From: Tessaracoccus coleopterorum
Lineage (GTDB): Bacteria > Actinomycetota > Actinomycetes > Propionibacteriales > Propionibacteriaceae
NCBI RefSeq assembly: GCF_011174705.1
Contig: NZ_JAANIJ010000001.1
Coordinates: 1,364,001-1,428,000, forward strand
Reading direction: 5' to 3'
DNA length: 64,000 nucleotides
Made by a program: the position numbers and the translations under genes. Positions 21,035 to 30,652 of the stretch are shown piece after piece; the stretch's first letter is position 1; each line of letters begins with the position of its first letter. Below the pieces are notes generated by a model. The model did not search any database. It was not told where the DNA came from and saw nothing but the letters and a program-made list of their open reading frames with translations.

Positions 21035-22060
21035 CCCTTGACCGCCCCTGACCGATTCCGTCCAGTGGCTCACCCTCAGCGCCGGGATCCTCGCGGCGGC
21101 CTGGCGTCCCTGGGTGGGAGCGGGGATCCTGCTGTTCGAGGTCGCGGTGCTGTCCTACCTGCTGCCGCCACACGATCTGTGGGCCACCAGCCAGCCGTCG
21201 CTCGCGGCGATCGCGCTGACCATCATCGCTGTCTCGCGCATCCCGTGGACCGCTCCCGCGTTGCTGGCCGGCTGGGCCGTGTTCATCGCGACGACCCGTG
21301 GAACACCACGCTCGGCCCTTTCGATTCCCTCTCCATGTCGGGCCCGGCAGTGCTGGTGGGCCTCGGCAGCCACTTCTTCATCACCGTGCGGAGGCGTCAG
21401 GCGCGCGAGATGGCTGCGCTGGAGCGCGAACGGGCGGCCGCACGGCTGGCCGAGCGGCGCGCGCTCGCCTCCGAACTCCACGACATCGTGGCGCATCAGC
21501 TGTCGCTGATCTCCATGTACCTCACGCCGACGGCGCTCGGAGAGGACCGCATCGACGGCACCATCGAGCAGCTGTCCCGCACCACGCTGAGCGCGAAGGA
21601 CGACCTCACCACGCTCCTCTTCTCGTTGCAGGCGGGCGAGTCGGGCGACCCGGGCACGCAGACCGTCCGCTCCACCTCCAGCGCGGTGGCAGAGACGCTC
21701 CGGGAGGCGGGCCACCCCACCGAGGTACTCGCCCCGGCATCCCTCGACGTGCTCGACTCGACCACCCAGAAGACCCTCTCGCGGATCGTCCGGGAGAGCG
21801 CGACCAACGCCATCCGCTACGCCGCCGAGGACTCCCCTGTCTCGATCAGCTTCGCGATGACCCCTGCCTCGGTGTCGCTGCGGGTCACCAGCCAGCTCGC
21901 CCCCGTCCGGCAGGAGGACCCCGACTCGACCGGAAGCGGCCTGCTCGGACTCCGCGAACGCGTCGAGTTCACCCATGGAACGCTGAGCGCCGGCGAGGTC
22001 GGCGACGAGTGGCACGTCGAGGTCACACTGCCGACCGCGGCCCTCGTCACCGCCAGCTGA
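20974..22060 (+). CDS. Sensor histidine kinase (HisKA_3 type)
   Basis: About 360 residues from the ATG at 20974. Membrane helices (IIGTLGILASLLATTANL, then several to about 21290) precede a cytoplasmic kinase core. RALASELHDIVAHQLSL holds the phospho-acceptor His. IVRESATNAIRYA is the ATP-binding N box and GSGLLGLRERVEF the G box. It ends VTLPTAALVTAS. Corrections near 21047 (C4 for C5) and 21300 are needed. It probably phosphorylates the divergent response regulator at 19062. The signal is unknown. It may be the C-terminal half of one large protein with the preceding gene. Confidence 0.85.
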
Positions 22061-22148
22061 ACCGCGCATCGCACGGGGCGGCGGGCTCCACCGCCCGTCC
22101 GGCCCGGCCCGGGTACCGACCGTCCCACCCTGTGGCAGGCTCGACACC

Positions 22149-22561
22149 ATGAGCCACCGCGACCGCCCAGAGGTGCCCCGGAGTTCATCTCGCGCGTCCA
22201 CCGCATCGTGTCCGCGCTCCCTGAGACCTACCAGGAGAACGCCTGGGTCGGTGTGCGCTGGCGGATCGGCGGCGCCACCGTCGCCCATCTCTTCGGTGGC
22301 GAGGACCAGCGCTTCCGCGTCACGCTTCGCGGCCGGTCGCAGGACGTCGCGGCCTTCGAACACCTCGGAGAGCCATACTTCCGGGCCGGGTGGGGATCCG
22401 ACGTGATCGGGCTGATCATCGACGACGACACCGACTGGGATGAGGTGGCCGAGCTGTTGATCGAGTCGTACTGCATCATGGCGCCCAGGCACCTTGTGAT
22501 GCGACTCAACCTGCCTCCGGGCCGTAGCCCGGGTACCGCCCACGCCCAAAGTCGGCCGTGA
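22149..22561 (+). CDS. MmcQ/YjbR-family protein
   Basis: About 138 residues. From the ATG at 22149, after correcting a C4 run near 22180 ([12 protein letters not shown]), the frame gives [29 protein letters not shown] and [14 protein letters not shown]. These match the MmcQ/YjbR fold, in which Trp-rich strands lead to a C-terminal SY..MAP..L helix. Members have a CyaY-like fold and are suspected DNA binders, with no established role. The stop lies four bases before tdh, so it may be cotranscribed with the threonine genes. Confidence 0.7.
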
Positions 22562-22565
22562 AAAG

Positions 22566-23596
22566 ATGAGAAACATGAAGGCCCTCGCGAAGACGCGGCC
22601 CGGCAACGGGCTCGAGTTGATCGACGTTCCGACACCCACCCCCGGCCCCACCGAGGTACTCATCCGGGTCAGTCACACAGGTATCTGCGGAACCGACCTC
22701 CACATCTCGTCCTGGGACGGCTGGGCGCAGAAGACCGTGCAGACCCGAGGATCATCGGGCACGAGTTCTGCGGCCACATCGTCGAGCTGGGCTCGTCGGT
22801 GACCGGCCTCGAGGTCGGTCAGTTCGTCTCCGGCGAAGGCCACTACGTGTGCGGCCGCTGCCGCGCCTGCCTCGCAGGGAGACGGCACCTCTGCCGCAAC
22901 ACCCGGGGCATCGGCTACCACGTCGACGGCGCCTTCGCCGAGTACTTCGCCATGCCGGCCGCGAATGTCTGGGTTCACCCGGCCGGTCTGAACCCCGAGG
23001 TGGCGGCCATCTTCGACCCCTTCGGCAACGCGGTGCACGCCGCACTCCAGTTCCCGCCCTGGCCGAGGACGTCATCGTCAGCGGGGCCGGGCCAATCGGC
23101 ATCATGGCCGCCCTCGTCGCGAAGTTCCAGGGCGCCCGCAACGTCGTCATCTCCGACCTCAGCGAGCCGCGGCTCGCGCTGGCGAGGTCGCTCGGAATCA
23201 CCTCAACGGTCAATGTCGGGTCGGAGCGGCTCGAGGACGTGTACGACCGGTTCTCCATGAAGGAGGGCTTCGACATCGGCCTCGAAATGTCGGGCTCGGG
23301 GTGGCCCTGACGTCGATGATCGCGAACATGACGCACGGCGGTCGCATCGCGCTGCTCGGGACGCCGACCAAGGAACTGACCGTCGACTTCTCGACCATCA
23401 TCTTCAACATGTTGACCATCCAGGGTGTCACCGGCAGACAGATCTTCGAGACCTGGTATGCGATGAGCGCGCTGCTGCGCTCCGGTCTGGACATCTCGGG
23501 GTCATCACACACCGCTTCCCGGCCGACCGCTTCGAAGAGGCGTTCGCCGTCGCAGGCGATGGGCAGTCCGGCAAGGTCATCATGACGTGGAACTGA
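22566..23596 (+). CDS. tdh: L-threonine 3-dehydrogenase
   Basis: A zinc-dependent medium-chain dehydrogenase of about 344 residues that oxidises L-threonine to 2-amino-3-oxobutyrate with NAD+. The catalytic zinc site is in [11 protein letters not shown] with GHEFCGHIV, and the structural zinc cysteines are in [15 protein letters not shown]. The NAD fold is [23 protein letters not shown] and [12 protein letters not shown] are typical of Tdh. Four one-base corrections (near 22748, 23057, 23297 and 23503) are needed. The start is ATG 22566 or 22575. The product feeds Kbl, encoded 11 bases downstream. Confidence 0.92.
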
Positions 23597-23607
23597 CAGG
23601 AGTAGAG

Positions 23608-24795
23608 ATGGACATCCTCGACCAGATCAACGAAGAACTCGCGCAGCTGCGGGCCGAAGGCCTCTACAAGGAGGAGGCGCCGCTCACCACCGCACAGGCC
23701 GCCCACGTCGGCACCCTCGACGGCCAGGTGATCAACCTGTGCGCCAACAACTATCTGGGCTCGCCGACTCGCCCGTGCTGATCGCCGCCGCCAAGGAGGC
23801 CCTCGACCGTTGGGGTTCGGGATGGCCTCGGTGCGGTTCATCTGCGGCACCCAGACCCAGCACAAGGAGCTCGAGGCATCCCTGACCCGCTTCCTGCGTC
23901 TCGGTGCCGACGGGTTCGACACCATCCTCTACTCGTCGTGCTTCGACGCCAACGGTGGCCTCTTCGAGACCCTCCTCGGCCCCGAGGACGCGATCATCTC
24001 CGATGAGCTGAACCACGCCTCCATCATCGACGGTGTGCGCCTCTCGAAGGCCGACCGCTACCGGTACCGCAACCGCGACCTCGACGACCTGCGCCGCCAG
24101 CTCGAGGCCGCCCACGGGCGCGCCACAAGCTGATCGCCACCGACGGCGTCTTCTCCATGGACGGCTACGTCGCCCCGCTCGACGCCATCTGCGAGATCGC
24201 CGACGAGTACGGCGCCCTGGTGATGGTCGACGACTCGCACGCCGTCGGTTTCATGGGAGGGACGGGTGCGGGACACCGGAGCTGTTCGGGTCGCGGACCG
24301 CGTCGACATCCTGACCGGAACGCTCGGCAAGGCCCTCGGAGGCGCATCAGGTGGGTTCACCTGCGCACGGGCACCCATGGTCGAGATGCTGCGGCAGCGA
24401 TCGCGCCCGTACCTGTTCAGCAACTCCCTGGCACCGTCGATCACGGCCGCGTCGATCGCCGTGCTTGACCTGGTCGGTTCGCATCCGGAGCTGCTGGATC
24501 GACTGCGGGAGAACACGCAGTACTTCCGGAGGAGGATCGTGGAGGAGGGGTTCGAGGTGCCGGAGTCGGACCACCCGATCGTGCCCGTGATGTTGGGCGA
24601 GGCGGTGGTGGCCGCCAGGATGGCCGACGAGATCCTCGCTCGCGGCGTGTATGTGCGGGCGTTCAGCTACCCGGTGGTCCCGAAGGGAAGGCCCGGATCC
24701 GCACGCAGTTGTCGGCATCGCTGACGCGGGAGGACCTGGACAAGGCGATCACGGCATTCGTCGAGGCCAGAGCCGCGGTCACCGCTGCCGGCTGA
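23608..24795 (+). CDS. kbl: Glycine C-acetyltransferase (2-amino-3-ketobutyrate CoA ligase)
   Basis: A PLP-dependent alpha-oxoamine synthase of about 398 residues that splits 2-amino-3-oxobutyrate with CoA into glycine and acetyl-CoA, completing the Tdh pathway. [61 protein letters not shown] and the PLP lysine in [13 protein letters not shown] are all present. About six one-base corrections are needed. The start at 23608 follows CAGGAG. It forms a two-gene threonine-degradation operon with tdh. Confidence 0.92.
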
Positions 24796-24905
24796 GCGGG
24801 CAGCCGGCCGGTGTTGTCCCCGAGAGGAGCCCGACCACAGCTAGGAACCCGACCCCAGCAGTCGGTTGAGCCGGCCCCCGCGCGAAGCGCCGGGCCGTGA
24901 TGCTC

Positions 24906-25923
24906 CTATGTGTTGTCAAGGGTCGCTAGGCGGTTTGTGATGGTTTGCAGGTCGCGGAACAGTTCACGCACGATGGCTCGCTTGAGGAGGCGGATGATCG
25001 TGGGGCGTTTGTCTCCGAGCGCGGTTCGCTTGGCTTTGTAGAGCTGTGTCTGCAGGTCCTGCGTGTCGTAGTAGCGGTGGAACGCGATTCGCCAGAAGGC
25101 CTGGTTCGCGGTCCTGTCTCCGCCCCGAGAAAGGCGGTAGCGATCCTGGATCCTGCCAGAAGAGATAGGGATCGGAGCGACCCCGCTGAGGGCTGCCAGA
25201 GCCTTTTCGCTGACCAGCCTGTCGGGGTTGGCGCCGGCGGCCAGGATCAGCTGGGTGGCCGATACCGGACCGACCCCGCGACGGGCCAGGAGCTCAGGCG
25301 CCAGCGCCTGGAGCCAGTGGCGCATCCACGTGGTGTACTGCTTGGCTTCGTCATGGAGGAGCAGCCATCTGGTGGCCGCGTGAGACAGTTCCGGGTACTG
25401 CTGCAAGGCGGTGACCTTGCCGGGGGTCAACTTGCCCTTCACGGGATCTGGAGAGCACGGGCAGCGGCGTGGAGTTCGTTTCCGACCTGGGTCTGCTGAC
25501 GCAACGCCGAAGCCCGGAAAGTGTATGCAGTGCGTAGTCGGGCAGGTTTGAGAGGTCCTTGACCGGGGAGACACGCTGCCCGATCCGGATCGCTTCAGCG
25601 GCCTGGAGAGCATCGATCAGGTCGGACTTGCCGCGCTGTCGACGGGTCACCTTGTTGGCGGCTGTGACCTCCATGATCGTGTGCCCGGCGCCGAGCAGAA
25701 CGGCGGTGATGGTGGAACCATACGACGAGGTTCCCTCGATCCCGATCGCGATCGGCGCCAGGCTGGTCAGCCACACGGTGGCGGCCTCGATCGACTGGGG
25801 ATCGGTGAGGATGTGGCGGTCTTCGAGCAGGTGACCGTTGTTATCGGTGACCACGATGAGATGGAAGTCGGCGTGGGAATCGATACCGGCCCAACGGTTG
25901 GAATCGAGGGTGGTTTGGTTCAT
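24906..25923 (-). CDS. IS110-family transposase
   Basis: About 340 residues. The N-terminal RuvC-like DEDD domain shows WAGIDSHADFHLIVV (first Asp), IGIEGTSSYG (Glu) and RRQRGKSDLIDALQAAEA (the two Asp in KSDLIDA). The C-terminal Transposase_20 part has GVGPVSATQLILAAG, LAALSGVAPIPISSG and a catalytic-Ser region near SRGGDRTANQAFWRIAF. The ATG at 25923 gives the standard start. Two one-base corrections, near 25500 and 25450, restore one frame, so the enzyme may be functional. Recent work shows IS110 enzymes use a bridge RNA from the element's non-coding end to choose donor and target. Confidence 0.88.
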
Positions 25924-25982
25924 GATGGATCCAGATCCTCCATGGTGTTGGTGGATGCTGGTGGTCGACAGGACAGTCAAGG

Positions 25983-25997
25983 GAAACGAGACGTTTC
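25983..25997. repeat. Short perfect hairpin at the transposase-proximal end of the IS110 element
   Basis: GAAACG and CGTTTC (six bases each) flank a three-base loop, 60 bases upstream of the transposase start and next to the GCTCCTAT repeat. It could be part of an end-recognition or RNA structure. Confidence 0.4.
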
Positions 25998-26033
25998 AGG
26001 CTCCTATTAAGTCAGGCCAACAGCGGTGTTGTA

Positions 26034-26112
26034 GGTGCCGGAGGGACGACACATCACGACAAGGGCATCCCAGCGGAAGTCAGTCGAAACCAGAGTCAGG
26101 CCCTCCGGCACC
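26034..26112. repeat. 12-base inverted repeat with 55-base loop beside the IS110 element
   Basis: GGTGCCGGAGGG (26034-26045) is the exact complement of CCCTCCGGCACC (26101-26112). The loop contains further partial complementarity. Read on the minus strand, it lies immediately upstream of the transposase leader. It could be an RNA stem of the element or part of the pre-existing repeat array. Confidence 0.6.
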
Positions 26113-26148
26113 ATCATCCCCTCAAAGAGGGACCACCCAAAGCATGAC

Positions 26149-26220
26149 TGTCGAAACCACTCCCGACTCGGTGCAGAGACCCCACCACAGCAGAAGACAA
26201 GAGGCGCCGTGGTTTCGACA
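26149..26220. repeat. 12-base inverted repeat, REP-like
   Basis: TGTCGAAACCAC (26149-26160) and GTGGTTTCGACA (26209-26220) are perfect complements 48 bases apart. The core GGTTTCGAC resembles dispersed palindromic repeats in actinobacteria. Whether it is transcribed is unknown. Confidence 0.55.
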
Positions 26221-26406
26221 CGGGCGACGACTCGTTCCCGCCGCCGGCCCAGCTCAACCGACAGCCACTGGCCGACCCGTCCGAACACATCACCACGTAC
26301 GCGCATGCCATGTCCCGACTCTCAGACCCCACTCTGTCTACCCGTCGGTTCCCGCGGACCGGCAAACCCTTGGGCATCGGAGCGACCCGAACCTATGCTT
26401 GCGGGC

Positions 26407-26682
26407 ATGTGCCGCAACATCCACCCGCTCAACAACTTCGAGCCGCCCGCCACCGGTGACGAGGTCCGGGCCGCCGCGCTGCAGTACGTGCGGAAAGTCT
26501 CGGGGACGACCAGACCGAGCAAGGCCAACGAGGAGGCCTTCAACCGGGCCGTCGAAGAGATCGCCCACATCACCGGCCATCTCATCGAGGCCCTCGTGAC
26601 GACTGCGCCGCCCAAGGACCGCGAGGTCGAGGCCGTCAAGGCACGGGCCAAGGCCGCCAAGCGCTACGCGACCTTCGCCTGA
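26407..26682 (+). CDS. DUF2277 family protein
   Basis: An intact 91-residue protein beginning MCRNIHPLNNFEPPAT, the invariant start of the DUF2277 family, followed by EVRAAALQYVRKVSG, SKANEEAFNRAVEEIAH and a Lys/Ala-rich tail. The family is small, cytoplasmic and widespread in actinobacteria, with no known function. The Cys-Arg-Asn-Ile-His start looks like a metal or nucleic acid site, but that is speculation. It has no weak or broken positions. Confidence 0.8.
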   Translation: MCRNIHPLNNFEPPATGDEVRAAALQYVRKVSGTTRPSKANEEAFNRAVEEIAHITGHLIEALVTTAPPKDREVEAVKARAKAAKRYATFA

Positions 26683-26780
26683 GCGACCCGCGGCGCGGCA
26701 CCCGGCCGCCCGCCCTCCGACGTGGTTGAGTTGTCCGGGCCGCACGGATGCGGCCGGGATGAATCGGGAAGGTAGGCATC

Positions 26781-27496
26781 GTGGGCACAGGTGCGCTCTT
26801 CGACTGGGGGCAGGTACCCGTCCAGGTTCTCCTGGCAACGATCGCCTTCGTGCTGTGCGCGATCATCGGCATGGAGCGCCAGTTCCAGCACAAGTCGGCC
26901 GGCATCAAGACCCACGCCCTCGTCGGGCTCGGCAGTTGCGTGTTCACGCTGATCTCGGTGGAGGGCTTCGTCTACCTCGCCGAATACCAGGTCACCCGCG
27001 ACCCGTCACGCATCGCAGCCCAGATCGTCAGCGGCATCGGCTTCCTCGGCGCCGGCCTCATCTTCGTCAACCGCGACGTCGTCCGCGGCCTCACGACGGC
27101 CGCATCGATCTGGCTCTCCGCCGCGATCGGCATGGCCTGCGGCTCCGGGCTCATCCCGCTGGCCATCCTCGCCACGCTGCTGCACTTCGTCTCCGCTGTC
27201 GTGTTCCCGCCGCTGGCGCGGATCCTCCCCAGAAGGGCGACCGGTCGACCGTCGTCGTCACGTACGAGGACGGCAAGGGTGTGCTCCGCACGATCCTCGA
27301 GGAGGCCACCGCCATCGGATGCCGCACCACGCTTCTCACCACGAAGCAGCGCTCCGAGGACGGGCAGCGCGTGATCCGGGCCGAGATGCGCTTCCAGGGT
27401 GGCCCTTCGACCCGCGATGTGATGGCGCAGCTGATGGATCTCGACGGCGTCGTGGGCGTGGAGCAGGCCAACAGGGCCGACCCGGACGAGCTCTGA
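26781..27496 (+). CDS. MgtC/SapB-family membrane protein
   Basis: About 238 residues from the GTG at 26781, preceded by GGAAGG. Four or five membrane helices carry the MgtC pattern: LCAIIGMERQFQHKSAGIKTHALVGLGS, QIVSGIGFLGAGLIF and VRGLTTAASIWLSAAIGMACG. A soluble C-terminal ACT-like domain follows (STVVVTYEDG to GVVGVEQAN). Family members modulate magnesium homeostasis or the F-ATPase. One correction near 27232 is needed at the junction of the two parts. It stands alone. Confidence 0.88.
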
Positions 27497-27565
27497 TCCG
27501 CTCCGCTCCGTCCGGTGACGCCTCCGCGACCACGTCCTGGGCCCAGACCGCACGCTGCTAGGCTG

Positions 27566-27644
27566 GCTCCGCCGGGGTGCCCCAGAGGGTTGGGCTGAGA
27601 TCACACCCGCAACACCTGATCTAGGTCGTGCTAGCGAAGGGAGC
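27566..27644 (+). promoter_or_regulatory. TPP riboswitch
   Basis: The conserved thi-box is intact: GGGGTGCC, GGCTGAGAT, then ACCTGATCTAGGTCGTGC and AGCGAAGGGA. Helix P1 pairs GCTCC (27566-27570) with GGAGC (27640-27644). The thiM ribosome binding site AAGGGAG lies inside the 3' strand of P1, four bases before the ATG. That suggests direct control of translation by thiamine pyrophosphate (inference from position). Confidence 0.93.
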
Positions 27645-27647
27645 AGA

Positions 27648-28449
27648 ATGCAGCCGATCATCGCCGTCCTCGAAGAGGTCCGGACCAGCACACCGTTGGT
27701 GCACTGCATGACCAACACCGTCGTCCCCGAGATCACCGCCAACGTGCTGCTCGCCATCGGCGCCGCGCCGGCCATGATCGACCTGCCCGAGGAGGCCGGG
27801 ATCTTCGCGGGCATCGCGTCCGCGCTCCTGATCAATGTCGGGAACGGATCGGCCGAACAGCACCGCGGCATGCGCCTCGCCGCCCCCGCAGCGGAGGCAG
27901 CCGGTCGGCCATGGGTGCTCGATCCCGTCGCCGTCGGCGCCCTCCCCATCCGGACGGCGCTGGCCCGCGACCTGCTCGCGCACCGCCCACGGCCATCCGC
28001 GGCAACGCGTCCGAGATCCTGGGCCTCGCAGGGGTCAGCCGCGGCGGCCGCGGCGTCGACTCCACCGACGACGCGGAGGCGGCGCTCGACACCGCCGTCG
28101 ACCTCTCCCGGCGTCACGGCTCGACGGTCGCCGTCTCGGGCCCCGTCGACGTGATCGTCTCCCCGGCCGCGTCACCCGGGTCACCGGCGGGAGCGACCTG
28201 ATGCCGCTGAACACGGGTACCGGCTGCTCGCTCGGAGCCACCGTGGCGGCCTGCCTCGGCGCCGCCCGCATCGCCGGGCTCGACGACCACGATGCCGTGG
28301 TCGCGGCCCACGCACTCTTCGCCGCGGCCGGCACCCTGGCCGCCCGCACCACGACGGGCCCCGCATCGTTCCGCACCGCGTGGATCGATGCGTTGCACGA
28401 ACTCAGGCCCGCCGACATGATGGGCCTCGTCGGCGTGGAGCGGTCCTGA
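27648..28449 (+). CDS. thiM: Hydroxyethylthiazole kinase
   Basis: About 268 residues. It phosphorylates the thiazole moiety for thiamine salvage with [57 protein letters not shown] and the catalytic [10 protein letters not shown] motif are clear. Two one-base corrections (near 27990 and 28170) are needed. It is the first gene behind the TPP riboswitch and overlaps thiE by one base. Confidence 0.93.
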
Positions 28450-29124
28450 TGCAGGCCGCGCCAGGACTCGCCGCCGGCGTCGACTGGCGGCTCTACCACG
28501 TCACCGACACCACCCTCAGCGGCGGCCTCGACCGCGTGCCCGGCATCGTCGAGCGGGCCGTGCTCGGCGGTGCAGGGGTCATCCAGGTGCGCGACAAGGA
28601 CGTCGATGACGAGGCATTCATCCGACTCACCCGCGGCTGCCTCGACGCGGTTGAGCGCGCATCCGATGCCACCGGGCGTCGGGCGGCCGTCGTCGTGAAC
28701 GACCGGCTCGCCATCGCCGAGCGCTTCGGACTCCACTTCCACCAGGGGCAGTCCGACGGCGACGTCCGCGAGGCCCGCACCCGGCTGGGTCGCGACGCGC
28801 TGATCGGCCTGTCGATCTCGAACCGGGCGCAGCTGCTGGCCGAACTGGCCGCTCCCACCGCCGACGTCCTCGGTCTCTCACCGATCTGGGCCACCCCACG
28901 AAGACCGACACCGACCCCGCCCTCGGCCTGGACGGGGCCCGCGCCATCGTCGACGAGGTTGCGGGCGGGCGGTGACCGTCGGCATAGGCGGGATCAACCC
29001 CTCCAACGCCCGCGACGTGATCGCGACCGGGGTCGACGGCATCTGCGTCGTCTCCGCCATCTGCACCGCCCCCGATCCCCGGGCCGCGGCCGCCTCCCTC
29101 CTCTCCATGTGGAGTTCCGAATGA
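28449..29124 (+). CDS. thiE: Thiamine phosphate synthase
   Basis: About 226 residues. It couples HMP pyrophosphate and thiazole phosphate to thiamine phosphate. The TIM-barrel signatures GAGVIQVRDKD, VVVNDRLAIAERFG, HFHQGQSD, IGLSISNRAQLL, VLGLSPIWAT, TVGIGGINPSN and GICVVSAI are present. Two corrections, near 28897 and 28966, are needed. It is coupled on both sides by overlapping start and stop codons (TGATG upstream, ATGA downstream). Confidence 0.92.
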
Positions 29125-30641
29125 ACCCGAAGATCGCACTCACCATCGCCGGCTCCGACCCCAGCGGGGCGCGGGCATCCAGGCCGATCTCAAGACGTTC
29201 ACCGCGCTCGGCGTCTACGGCACCGCCGCGCTCGCGGGGCTGACGGTGCAGAACACCCAGGGGGTGCGGGCCGCCCTGCCCGTCGATCCCCAGCTGGTCC
29301 GCGACCAGGTGGCGGCCGTTCTCGATGACCTGCCGGTCGCGGCCACCAAGCTCGGGATGCTGTCCAATGCGGAGGTCGCCGCCGCCGTGGCCGACCTCAT
29401 CGAGGAGCGGCGCGCCGACTTCGGGGTGATCGTGCTCGATCCGGTGATGGTCGCCACCTCGGGTGACGCCCTCCTGGAGGACGACGCGGTCTCGGTGGTG
29501 CGCAACCGGCTGATGCGACTCGCAGATGTCATCACCCCCAACTCCCCGAGGCGGCTGTGTTGCTGGGCACCACCCCGGCCAGGGACACCGACGACCTGAT
29601 CGCCCAGGCGGTGGCGTTGCGCGGCCTCGGCGCCAGGGCCGCACTTCTGAAGGGCGGCCACCTGACCGGTGAGGAACTGACTGACGTGCACGCCAGCGAC
29701 GAGGGCGTCGCCCTGTTGAGCGGTCCCCGCATCCACACCCGCAACACGCACGGCACCGGCTGCACCCTCAGCTCCGCGATCGCCGCGTACGCGGCGCTGG
29801 CCGGCGACACCGTCGAGACGGGCATCTCGCTGGCCTCCGTCGAACTGGCCCGCGACTATCTGCTGCGGGCCATCGCCTCTGCTTCGGAATGGTCGCTGAG
29901 CCGCAGCCCGGAGACGGGCCACGGCCCCGTCGACCACCTCGTCGGCACCTGGAGGACCAGTGACCTGGAACATGGGCCATTCAGTGCCCGGGTGTGGAAG
30001 GAGACGGTCGATCTGCGCCGCCGGATCGATGCCCTACCGCTACTGACCGGGCTGGCCGACGGGTCGCTCGAACCGCACCGCTTCGTCGGGTACCTCGCAC
30101 AGGACGACCTGTACCTGCGCGGCTACGCCCGTGCCCTCGCCATGCTCGCCACCCGGGCGCCCGACGCGGGGCGGCCGCCTTCTGGGCGACCGGGGCCAGC
30201 GGCGCGGTCGCGGCCGAGTTCGAGATGCACGCCGCCCTCCTCGCCGACGACCGCCTGGCGGGGCTGCCGCGCGCCAAGGTCGCCTCGCCGACGACCCGCG
30301 CCTACGTCACGATGCTGCAGGCAGCGGCCGCGTACGAGCCGTACGCCGTCGGGGTGGCGGCCGTGCTGCCCTGTTACTGGGTCTACGCCGATGTGGGTCA
30401 GCGGCTCGCCGCGACGGCGTCGGTCGTCGACGACCACCCGTACCGCGCCTGGGTCGCCGCCTACGACGATCCGGCCTTCCAGGAGGCCACCCGCACCGCG
30501 ATCGCCCTGATGGACGATGCGGCGGAGGCGGCCGACGCCGGGACGCGCGACGCGATGGCCGAGGTGTTCGCGGCTGCCACCTGGTACGAGATGCGCTTCT
30601 GGGCGAACTCGTACGACCTGGAGGCCTGGCCGCTCCCCTGA
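29121..30641 (+). CDS. thiD: Bifunctional HMP-P kinase / TenA-family protein
   Basis: A fused protein of about 508 residues. The N-terminal ThiD part (IALTIAGSDPSG, YGTAALAGLTVQNTQG, VLDPVMVATSGDALL, NTHGTGCTLSSAIAA) phosphorylates hydroxymethylpyrimidine and its phosphate. The frame continues unbroken through about 29970 into a TenA domain with FVGYLAQDDLYLRGYARAL, the active-site Cys in LPCYWVYADVG, and a C-terminal Trp/Tyr helix (TWYEMRFWANSY). TenA salvages the aminopyrimidine of degraded thiamine. Three corrections (near 29165, 29545 and 30172) are needed, none at the fusion point, so the fusion is real. ThiD-TenA fusions are known in other organisms. Confidence 0.9.
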
Positions 30642-30652
30642 CGTGACGCCCC

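Larger units (their letters stand above)
24902..26007. mobile_element. IS110-family insertion element, tentative limits
   Basis: A single transposase gene on the minus strand occupies nearly all of the element. The 8-base sequence GCTCCTAT occurs at both proposed ends (24902-24909 and 26000-26007). Direct short repeats and no terminal inverted repeats suit IS110-type elements, which move by a circular intermediate. With these limits, the region upstream of the transposase is only about 80 bases. If the element extends to about 26112 or beyond, it gains a structured leader. It sits between kbl and the DUF2277 gene. Confidence 0.55.
26008..26406. other. Non-coding stretch of about 400 bases with palindromic repeats
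   Basis: No convincing gene is seen. A 100-codon minus-strand frame crosses it, but it has no binding site and is explained by the repeats. The stretch holds two long inverted repeats (listed separately) and three copies of GGTTTCGAC (complement GTCGAAACC), at about 26083, 26150 and 26210. That motif resembles the short palindromic repeats scattered between actinobacterial genes. Confidence 0.5.

Noticed and set aside
24796..24905. G/C-rich imperfect hairpin after kbl as a terminator
   Set aside because: The arms around 24870-24895 pair only with several mismatches and there is no T-tail, so I did not list it.
26007..26306. Minus-strand frame of about 100 codons upstream of the IS110 transposase
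   Set aside because: There is no ribosome binding site, the start is arbitrary, and the sequence is accounted for by the inverted repeats. It is kept only as non-coding structure.
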